Shown here: positions 49,701 through 61,700 of the stretch, piece by piece | How the letters are laid out: each line of letters begins with the position of its first letter | Numbering within the stretch: position 1 is the first letter of the stretch | Assembly: GCF_004210375.1 (NCBI RefSeq) | Contig: NC_134833.1 | Coordinates: forward strand, 22,685,396-22,749,395 | Origin: Tachypleus tridentatus | Lineage: Eukaryota; Arthropoda; Merostomata; Xiphosura; Limulidae | DNA length: 64,000 nucleotides | Direction of reading: 5' to 3' | Notes under the pieces: generated by a model | Database searches by the model: none | Told to the model about the DNA's origin: nothing | What the model saw: only the letters and a program-made list of their open reading frames with translations | Made by a program: the position numbers and the translations under genes

Positions 49701-52700
49701 ACCGTAATTGCCTAGGAGTAGCGCCATCTGTAGGGATATGACAGCTGGTATAAAAAAAAATAATAATTAACAAACTTTCTGTCACATATTTTAATTAATA
49801 ATTTTCACTAATCTGTAGTAAGTTATATATCAATAATTTAATATTCCAGAACATACTATCTGGCTCCTGGCGAACCTGGGCTGCGCCCGATACGTAAAAA
49901 TTTTAGTTACGAAAGCATTTTCCTTACGATATTTCTACGTGAAATATAACAACAACAGTGAACGTTGTAAAAATATTAAACTATATCAAAACATCCATAA
50001 GCAAGGTATCTTATTAGATGCGAGTCACAGTACAGGCAGTTCACAACTGAAGTCTGCCGACAGAAGAAGAACGTAAGCAAAACTACAATGAACATTAATG
50101 TACCGACATATTGAAATGTTTGGTTACAAGAGCTTTCTAGATATTATGGCGCCGAAACACAAAGTTCTTTTTAATTTGATTCGATTTTCATTTCAGATGT
50201 ATCATTTACCGCTTTCGTATGAAAGCTAGCAATTCTCTTGTTTGTTTGTTTTGGAATTTCGCACAAAACTACTCGAGGGCTATCTGTGCTAGCCGTCCCT
50301 AATTTAGCAGTGTAAGACTGGAGGAAGGCAGCTAGTCATCACCACCCACCGCCAACTTTGGGCTACTCTTTTACTAACGAATAGTGGGATTGACCGTAAC
50401 ATTATAACGCCCCACGGCTGGGAGGGCGAGCATGTTTGGCGCGACTCGGGCGCGAACCCGCGACCCTCAGATTACGAAGCGCACGCCTCAACGCGCTAGG
50501 CCATGCCGGGCCCCAGCAATTCTCTACATATTTACTTTGACAGGCCTGGCATGGCCATGTGGATAAGGCACTCTACTCGTAATCTCAGGGTCGCGGGTTC
50601 GAATCCTCATGACAACAAACATGCTTGCCATTTCAGCCGTGCGGGCGTTAGAGTGTGACAGTCAATCCCACTATTCGTTGGTAAAAGAGTAACCCAAGAG
50701 TTGGCGGTGGGTGGTGATGAGTAGCTGCCTTCGCTCTAGTCTTACACTGCTAAATTGGGGATGGCTAGCGCAGATAGTCCTCGTGTAGCTTTGCGCGAAA
50801 TTAAAAACCAAATAAACAATAATATAAACGTTTGCAGTTTCAAATAAAGACAAAAAACTATATATAGCTTACGTTTACATTGTCCACGAGGCTCAGACCT
50901 AGCGCGGCCTGCCTTACAATAACAAGCACTCACGCCACGAACAGTCTTACAGCGCTCGTTCAGGGAAACGTCACAGGTCGAATCGTCACCAACTATGCAC
51001 GTGTCGATTCTAAAGAACGAAAAACATAAACATTAAATTTTTACAAGCGTCTGTTCAGAAACTTAAGAACACAAAACTCATGTCAAGCACTGGAGCTTAT
51101 GTACGTGTCTGCTCGAAAGTAGTAAAAACAAACTGAAAATCCGCTATTAGCACCAAGCTATTTCTAAAACGTTAATTGACTTTTAACATGTTATGCACAT
51201 TCACAATATTTGTTGTTTAACACGTAACTTGCTCCTCACTTTCATCGAACTTATTTTTAAATCTAAATAAACTAAAGAACTTTGCTTAAGTATAACATTT
51301 ACTTAACATGATGCAAACAATTATACTTTTTAAGTACGATAATATATATATGTTTGTCTTTTAATTTCGCGCAAAGCTACACGAGGACTATACGTCCTAG
51401 CCTTCCCTAATTTAGCAGCTTAAGACTAGACAAACGGCAGCATGTCATTACCACCACCCACCGCCAACTCTTGAGCTACTCTTTTACCAACGAATAGTGG
51501 GATTGAACATTACATTATAACGCCGACACGGGTGAAAGGGCGAGCACGTTTGGTGCCATGGGGAATTCGAACTCGTGATCCTCAGATTACGATTCGAGTA
51601 CCTTAACTACCTGCCGTGCCGGCTGTACAATAATATACATGTGTACTATTTTACTATTACTTGTATAGAACCATATTACATGCGCTTTATTATTTATATA
51701 GTACATCATTTTAAAACAGAACACTGAAGTATCTTAATTCTTTATTGCCTTGTGACCAGTCTATAACAAAAAACGTGATAAACAAAACAAAAAACCCACT
51801 GTTTGTTGTTAAGCGATAAGCCATTCTATGCTGTGCCTACTATGGTGTTACGAACTCCTGAAGTGAAGTTCAGCGTTGTGAAATCATGTAAGAGAAATGT
51901 TTTTCTTCATCACCAGGCCATTAAACATGTATATGAGAGTCAGGGGCTTTAGACTTCTCTTAAGATATCTTATCTACAATTCTTCTTTCCTACAAATTTA
52001 AGACAATGTAAAGCACTAATTGAATTTGCTGGTGAGCTTGAATCTTAACTCTGATTATATTAATTGCTATTACAGTGTTAAATAATTTTCGTCACGTGTG
52101 ATAATATCCATTATCAATATAGTTAATACCATAGTAAATGATTTTAAGACTAATTTTCCTAAACTGGCCAAACCCTCGTGAGATATTATTGGAATTATGG
52201 TCGAAAATGTCGACAACAGCAAAGATGCCCAACTTACAGATCAATGCATTATAATCATTATAAGTTCATATTCGGTAAAATGTCATGCTCCTAGTTAAAC
52301 CGATATGTTTAATTATTTACTAGGTTACTTTCTGATCTCTGTAAATATATTGGTTTGATCAGAAGTTAGTGGTAATTTTTATATCATAGCTTTCCCAGAG
52401 TGTCTTAAGCTCAGACCTTTGAATAAGAAAAAAAAAATTAACAGGTCTTACAAACTGGAAGTTAATATTTTAATAACATGAAGATAAAAAGTTTTAAAAT
52501 ATGTTTACGATACCTAGGGCCCACAGTATCAAATTAAGTGATCAGACAAAGATTCGAAAATAACAAACGTTTATAAAATAATGGAATGGTAACTATAAAT
52601 ATGAATACATATTGATAACGAGGCCTGTCATATCCCAGCCGGCCTGATGGTATTAGGCGAAAAGGCCTCATCAGCAATGGTTGACATGTCATATTATCTT

Positions 52701-55700
52701 TTGCTTCACTCATGGGTCCTTAGAATAACGGAGTTCTTCCTCAAATCGTACTAGTGCATACTATAATGAGCAATGACACTTAATGGAATTATGGTGTTAA
52801 TAAAATCACCACATAAACCTTAAAATGAACTACTGAATTTCACTACTGTCGTAATGGACTCAAGAAAATTATAAGTAGTTTATTTTGATTTCTGAAATAT
52901 CTTCGGCCGTTGTACAAACAAACTGTTATAATAATTTAACAATAATACACTAAAACAAAATATTACCTTACCTGATGACTGGTGTATTAGGTCTCGGGCG
53001 AAATAATGGATGCTTTGGTAAAATACCAAGAGATGATGCATCGTGGTGAGGTTCCTTAGGAACGTCAGGAAGATGTCTGTCTTGATGTGGACCAGTTCCT
53101 TGGTAAGGATAAGAAGGAAATCCAAGTGGTTGTGGATTATGATTGACATTAATAAAACGATCGTTAGAAGTTTGACCACGGAGTGGCTGACTAGAGGAAA
53201 GATGACTAGTTTCTTGTTGATCAGAATGTATAGAAGCTGAAAGATGGGAATCAGAAGTCTTCATGGAATTTGGTTTTTCGTGCTCATGTTTGTTTGAATC
53301 TATGGATTTTGCGTCTGTAAGTAATTTAGTTTCTAAAACGAGACTTTGGCTTCACTGTTTTCAGGTGCTAGCACGGGTTTGGAAGGCTTTCCATATATGA
53401 TTTCCGGTTCTGTTGAATTTGTGAGGAGTAATATGCTTGATTCAGTAGATGACGTAATGTTGTGATGACTTTCCAAAGATTGAGTCTGATCCTCAAATGT
53501 ACCATCCACTTCATATGTTGAGAACACAGAAATAGGTGTTACGCTTTTTGTACTAACATTCCGAAAAATATCCACAGTGGATATCAGGTCAGTAATGATT
53601 GTTTCATTGTGTGACACCAGAAAACCGACATTTTGGTACTTTTGAAGATGAAGTACTTGAAGCATGACCAGGATACATAAATGTAGATATAAATTTTGTT
53701 GATTCCAGCGTTATCTCGTCAGGTCCGCCTGGTGGACTACTTTTAAACTGAACGTCACTGCCTGCGCTTGTATCGTCATACGACGACAATAGTGACGTCG
53801 AAAACAAAGATATTTGACCAATATTCAAATTAATTTCTTCCACGATCTCTGGTTGCTGTACAGCTATTGTTCGAGTCGATTGAGAAATGTCTTTGTTAAC
53901 GGTAGCACCAGACAAAGGAGCTATGTCACTGCTCAAGGTGTCTGGGAGAGCAGGAGTGAAAACAGTTGAACCATTAGATAATAGTGGTACACGTACAGAT
54001 GAAGTTGGGCTAAAGGAAGGAAAGACATCAGAATTGGCTGTTTCTTCTATGTTGGTGGTAACAGTTGAATCTTGTGAAAGATGTACTTCGGGCTTATTGC
54101 TTACATCCACGGTAGAAAGAAGTAAACTATAGTCTGATGTCAGAAATTCTGATTCAAAATCAGGAACGATATCACCAACACCCGAGTCTGATGTTTCCAA
54201 AGTGATGACCGATTCAGACATTTTTGAGTTTGTGAGTTCAATAATGCTAGATTTTTCAGTACTAACAGCTACTCCTAATTTATCAGTGTCTTTGGTGTCG
54301 TTTTCCTGATAATTGAAAGGGACTTGTCCCAGTACTTTGTCTAATTCTTTATCGCCAGGAAAATGCCACGTGGTGCTCGTTTGAAAGAATGGTAGAGTAG
54401 GAAAAGTAAAACCGATTGCCCCTGGTCGCTGTTGTTGTTGGGGAATAATATGATAACCTCCTATGTTTTGATGATATGCTCCAAAGTTCGGAGGACCACG
54501 ATTGTTTAATCGAGTGATTATGGGCCGGCGGATGGGCCTTTGTGGAAAAAGGGAACCTAATGGACGAAGTGGATTAATATTCGAATTTCCGCCTAAAAGG
54601 GTTACAATTCTGCTGATAATGCCATCTATCGACTGGCGAATTTGCCTACTAGATTTCTTAAGACCTTTGTTGAGGTTTCCATTATAAGAACGGGCTGAAA
54701 ACGTACTCTGGTCTGGTTTGAACCCTAACCTGTCACGTAGGTCTACACTTCTGACCACGATGCGACCAGATGATGTCACTGAAGAGCTGTTAAGATCTGT
54801 TTCAAAAAAGTTTACAAGAAAATTAACAAAGAATCGGACAAGTGACACTTTAATTTCTTCCGCACTGTTAAACGAACATATATTCATAGCTTCTTAACTA
54901 GGCTGTATACGAAGAATTTATCTACATTCAAAAATACTATGATTCTTACTTATATTTGTCAGAGTTCTCTTCTGCACTAATTTTTTTCTTTGTTAGAAAT
55001 CCTGTGTTTGTGTTTCGTGATATAATGCAAAGCTACACTTTGGACTACCTGCGTTCTGTCCATTATGGGAATCTAACCGCGGATTTTAGTACTGCAAGTC
55101 CGTCATTTACCAATGATCCATCAGAGGTTTCTCTCTGGTACAGTGGTAAGTCTACGGATTTACAGCACTAAAATAAGGGGTTCAATTCTCCTCAGGGGAC
55201 TCAGCAGATGTGGCTTTGCTATAAGAAAAACACTCAGACATACAGTCATGTGAAAAAGTTAGGACACCCTATGAAAGCCTATGTAGTTTTGTAACATTTT
55301 TTGATATATAGATATTTAATCTCAATTTCAACAATACTGAGAGATCATAGGAATATAACTAAACAATTAAAACGGAAGAAAATACTTTTTAAGATCTTTT
55401 GTAAATGTAATTCTGTAGGTCCACGGCTGAAAGGACGAGCATGTTTGGCGCGACGGGGATGCGGACCAGCGACCCTCAGATTACGAGTCGCACGCCTTAA
55501 CCCACCTAGCCATGCCAGGCCTCTTTCATAATTATACGTTTTTGTTGAACGCAAAACTAAATAATAAAATATTTTCTGCAATACGCACCAAGGATATGGA
55601 AGCCAGATTTTTAGCGGTGACGTCATTCCCGACCACGCCCGCCTACTCGCGGTTGTTAATGCAACGAACTGAACTAGTGACCTTATTGGTCACAGCACCG

Positions 55701-58700
55701 TTACCGAAGAAACTGCCAAACTAAAGATGACATGTGTATTTCACCTGAAACATGACGCAGAATTCCACGTGTATTTTAATAACATCCTGTAGCACGATAT
55801 TTGTGATTATTTAGAGATGTTTGAGCAAATTAAAATTCGGGGGGGGGGAAAGGGGCTTCGACTGAGCAAGGCAAGAGAATTTTCGGGAACCCATTACTGT
55901 CGGAGACCAGAGGTGGAAAGTCGTTTTCATACTTTTCTTCAGGAACAGATTATATTAATGGTTGTGTTTTTTAAGTCATCCTACTGCCTCTTGTACATTC
56001 TGCTTTTCGTTTTCTTAATAATGGAAGAAATAAATGTGAAGAAACTATACAACCCGATGTTATTACAAAACTATTATTCATAATCGAATGTGACGGATGA
56101 TCCATAAAAAAAAAAAAAAGACTTTCACCCCTCTGTTGCAACAGCATGACCAGGTGGTTAAGGCACTCGACTCGTAATCCGAGGGTTGCCGGTTCGAATC
56201 TCCGTCACCCCACACATGCTCGTCCTTTCAACCGTGGGGGCGTTATAATATGACAGTCAATCCTACTATTCGTTGGTAAAAGAGTAGCCCAAGAGTTGGC
56301 GTTGGGTGGTGATGATTAAATGCCTTCCCTCCAGTCTTACACTACTAAATTAGGGACGGCTGGCGCAGATGGTCCTTGCGTGAAATTCAAACCAAACCAA
56401 TCTTCGTCTACGTGCAAAGTTCGTTTAACATCGGCTTGACGAATTTTACTCTACCTTAATGAAACCCCGTGAAAATTGTTGCCTTCTGTCAAACTAACAT
56501 ATTTTGTGCCATATAATGCGTTTTTAGTATATATAGTTATAAATGGAATCAATGTTATTATTCCGCAGTAAAGAGCAAATAAATAACAATATTTATAAAG
56601 GCAAAAAAATAGTGCAAACTTTTTAACAGAAAAATACGACATCCATAACCCGAGCGCTTTCCCCTGAAGATGAAATACGCACCCTTCGAATGGTGTTCAG
56701 AATATATGGTATCATATTTTTTGGGCTAAATTACTATCCTGAACCTAGGTATTTTTATAACATCAGAAGTTGAGTCTTTTAGATAGGCAAGGGTCGAACA
56801 CGTGACCATTTTTTTAAAAACAACACCCTCTGGCGGGCTACTGTTACTCAGATATGTTATTTAGAAATACAATTAATTTCTAGTTGTTTTATTTGATTTG
56901 TTAAAATCACGCAAATTATTCAGTTTTATTTTTAGTAGACAAATCGTATTAACACAACTGTAAAAAAAATTAAATAAAATATATAGGAATATGAATACCA
57001 CAAAGCAAGGAAACAATGGCTTTGAGGCTGCCCCGCGTCAAAAATCACCAAGTGTTACAATGTTGTCTCGCTCGTTCCTATTTTGTTTCCTTACTTATTC
57101 GGTGTTCTCATTTCCACTTCCTAATATTTTATTTACACTTTTCTCATAGTATCTTGTGTGTGTGTGTTTGTACTATGTTCGAGAATAATTGTGTACTCTG
57201 GGCCTATCCTTCTCGTAGCTTTACTTCGTGCTAAATCTCGAAAGTGACTGAGTACTAACTAGGCCTATCATTCTCTTCGAAGTTTTTCTTAGAGCAATCT
57301 CTTGACATTTCCTGCATTTGCTAATATATTTCCTATAGTTTCTCTTCCATCTAATCAGCGCTGCAGTCTTTTCTTTGGCTGGATTAATGGCTAATACTTG
57401 CTTCGTATATTTAGCATTGTTGTTTTCTAACCTTATCTCTATTACTGCAGTATTGCTCTCTTTGTTGGGACGAAGATTTTCAAGGTCATCAACAAAAGAT
57501 TTTTCTCCTTTCCTCTTGTTTTGTTTTCTTGAAAGACATTTTAAAAATCGCATTCTTCAAGTACAACCTTAGATGTCAGGAGGTCACATTTAGTTTGAAA
57601 ACAATGCAAAGATAGATTATACAAAATATCATTCTTGTTTTCAATCCGTAGCGCTCGAACAAAGCTGTGTCAGACTTCGACAGTTACAACATTCGTCCTC
57701 GCACAGGAGACTCATGTCTGAGACACTGACTGCTATTGACAGAACTGTTTTGTCCAACATGGAACTCTTGATTCAGATGTATAGAACTAAAAATTTCTCT
57801 TTCAAAGGTTAGATCATAGTTAGAACTTAGATCTAGACAAATTATTTAGTCGATGTTTATTTCATCTAGCTGCAGATTGATCATGTAGTGCGAGTGCATA
57901 AGCAATCGTACACCCCACCACGTAATATGAGGGTAAGTTCTTACTTGGCAACTCACAGATCGTGCTCGTAATCATAGAATACAGCTATTACTGTATTGTT
58001 AACTCGTTAGTAGTGTTGCAAAACGGTTATTGATATTACTTATTATTATCCAAATTATAAGTGAAATTAAGAAAAAGGATTTTAGACAAAATAGCAAAAT
58101 TTATTCACATTCATTTAGGCTTGCACAAAGTGAACGGAGAGAAAGCTATGCCTTTCCAACGACATCAGTCAATCACTCATAATGAGAAATTTGTGGTTTT
58201 GTGAATTGTTTTGTTTTTACTATACCGACTTTCCCAAGTGCTTTGGTGTCTTTTTACTCTGCATTTAGTTTGTTTGCTACTCAACAATATCTATAAAGTT
58301 TTTATAAGGTTTTCTTGTAGCTGTTTGTAGCGTGTTTGAGATTTTAATTTGTACTGCACATATTTCACAGCTGGCCCATTTCTACTAAAAATGCCCGGCA
58401 TGGCCAAGTGGTTGAGGCTCTCTACTCGTGATCCGAAGATCGCGTGTTAGAATCCCCGTCACAACATACATTCTCGCCCTCTCAGCCGTGGGGGCGTTAT
58501 AATGTTACGATCAATCCCACTATTCGTTGGTAAAAGAGTAGCTCAAGAGTTGGCGGTTGGTTGTGATGACTAACTGCCTTCCCTCTAGTCTTACACTGCT
58601 AAATTAGTGACGGCTAGAGCAGGTAACCCTCGTGTAGCTTTGTGCGAAATTCAAGCCAAACCAAACCAAATCTTCGTAATAGATTTAACCCTTAAACAGT

Positions 58701-61700
58701 GGCCGTTATCAACTGATGTTGCTACCTACAACATTTCCGCTGTTCAAGGATTAAATGTTTTAGTAAATATCGCTTTTAAATCTTTGTTCACCATATCAGT
58801 GGCCCGGCAGGGCCAGGTGTGTTAAGGCGTTCGACTCGTAATCTGAGGGTCGCAGGTTCGAGTCCCCATTGCACCAAAGATGCTCGCCCTCTCAGACGGG
58901 GCGTTATAATGTTATGGTCAATCCCACTATTCGTCGGTAAAAGAGTAGCCCAAGAGTTGGCGGTGGGTGGTGATGACTAGCTGCCTACCTTCTAAGAGTC
59001 TTACACTGTTAAATTAGGGACGGCTAGCGCAGATAGCCCTCGAGAAGCTTTGCGCGAAATTCAAAAAACAAAACAAACCATATCAGTAATTATCAAGCAT
59101 TACCTGAGGGGTGGGCACACTGTAAGTGTACCTTATGACGAGTGGCAAAGTATAAATTTTGTTGTATTTTAAATTTATATAAAAAAAGAAAATAATTATA
59201 TTAATCCTTTGTGTTCAAAGAAATATTAATTATAAATTTATTTTTAACGGAATTTTGCAATAGAAAGTTGATACTTGAAATTACTGTTCGAGAATATACT
59301 GTACACTATTGACAAATATAAAAGTAAATAAAGGGTGAAAGGGCTCAATTTCTGGGGAATCCCCACTTTGTATGCTACTGTAAATGTTTTATGTGTAATT
59401 TATGTTCGTTTTAATATACGATAGATACCCAGGTTAAGATAGGTATACAGGCAGAAAGATAGATACAAACAAAACAATAGCTATACATCCAATACAATAA
59501 AACAGTCCCCCGCTATTACAGTGGTAAGTCTATGGATTTACAACGCTAAAATCGGGGGTTCGATTCCACTTGGTGGACTCGGTAGATAGCCCTATGTGGC
59601 TTTGCCAAACGTCAATACACACAATAAAATAAACAATTAGTGGCGCCATCTGTTGCTCACGGTTTTCTTTTTTTTCGTGTAATTTCTTCAAAAGATCAAC
59701 TCTTTCAATGTCTATTTATTCAAATTATTCATACAACTATTTAGAATTTCTTAACTTAAATAAACAGTGAAACAAATTATTCAAGATAGATTTCCAAACC
59801 TTGAATGTTGATTTTTTAAATGTGATTTTGAGACGTGATGATCCTATAGTAACAAGTTACACATACTCATTCTTATATGTAATTGTGCCAAACAAAAAAC
59901 ACGTCAACACATACAGTTTAAACCTATAGTTTATGGGTATCACGTGACAGACCACACAAAATTTCGGTATATTTGAAACTGAAGTTTGACGGAAAGGCAA
60001 TATTCCTCTACATGTAACAAACACAGTTATTATAGTCTCTCTGATTAAGCGCATTAGTCGTTATTTAATAATAAAAGTTTAGTTCGAAAGTCAGTCGATT
60101 TTGATTTTTATTTCAGGACCTTCACCACTGAGAGCTAATACAAAACAAGTTCGGCTTCAGGGATTCACCACTAGGTCAGATTAGGAATATGTGGGTCGCC
60201 TAACAACTAGACTCCGTCTACTGTCTACTGAAAGTCGCTTAGCAACTGAACAATATCAGGTTGCTGTTTGTAGTGGGTCGCCTAGCAACTAGATAATACC
60301 TATGTGCTCTTTACATCTACTTCAGGATGTTTGTTTGCCCAGAGTTTAACCTGAAAGCTACCAGGGCAGGCCACAGAGTTGCACACCCTAAGGGGTGTAA
60401 CAAAGCCACACCCTAGAAGAACACTAGAACTATCCAGCTCTAGGTTAGTAATATCATAATCAACACATATTTAAGTTCAAACTCACTCACATATATATTA
60501 GACACTTCCATGTATGCAACTGGAAGCATAAAAATTATAATTTAACTAGTACTACAAAAAAAATTCGACTTAACCATGCCGTGTTTTTATTTATATATAT
60601 TTTTAATTCGCTTTTCGATGCGGATATTTTTGTCTAAGTTTACATCTCATGAGTTTGCACTTTCCCAATTCATAAAATTAACGTCTTGGCGAATCAGGTT
60701 GAAAAAAAAAGAAAAAAAGGAACCCTCAACAACTGTCGCACATGAATTTTTTTAGACAGGATTATAGTAAATAATACTATGAGTTCTATGGGAGTTCTTA
60801 AGAGTGTTTCGAACCATTTTCCTAGATAATAGACATAAACATTGTAAAAACAACCACCTGGAAAAGATTTTATTTCTAACGCAGTCGGATTTACACGGTA
60901 AAATCATTATTAGTTTTTATCTAAGTCTGCTCGTGCTTTGGTTGGAAGTTAATACCAGCATTACGTCTCAAATCGTAAACAATGTTACATACAAGGAAGT
61001 AAGGCTCGGCTACGTACGTTAGGTAGTAACAGTTGACAGTAGAGAAATGAGATGAAAATGTTTGCTTATTCGTCAATACGTTAACCGAATCTTGGATTGC
61101 GAAACATGTTTTTTCCGTTCACTCGGTAACTTGATCGATACTGCTTGTTTCTCGAAGACGTTAAACTGTAATGTTTACCTATTTGAACTCTGTACATGTG
61201 ACTTTAGACGTACCATCAAATGTACTTTATGTGTACGCTTACATGTGTTTTATTGTTGTCTGTACCAGTTATCGTGTTGTTTGTTCTCCGAACGCAGATC
61301 TCAAAGAAATGTTCTCCTGTCCATTAATGACACTTGTAATTCTTGACTTGCTGGTTAAAACAAACAATTTTCTATGGAATAGTTATTTTACGGTGTTTCC
61401 TGGATCATTTAATTTCTTATTGTCCTGTTACTTCCAGTATAAATCAGTAAAATCGATATAATAATAAAAACACAACTTGTTAGCAAATGGCTTCCACATT
61501 AAAAAACAAAAACATATTATTCTTAAATTTATGACTTATTCATCACGTTGAAATTAATACCTTTTCAATGAGACAATCATGGTTCGAATTATTATTTTAA
61601 TTTTAAATTTAAAACAAACAAACTATTTATTGGAAAAATGTTACATATTAGGCACAGTCTTACCTGAATGATAAAACGTTTTATCAGTGGTTTCCATCGA

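Noticed and set aside
53887-54687. Plus-strand frames opposite the mucin exon
   Set aside because: Antisense shadows of a Ser/Thr-rich coding region.
17585-59075. tRNA genes at the many B-box sequences
   Set aside because: Each belongs to a SINE head: poor stems, no tRNA 3' end, and always followed by the same SINE body.
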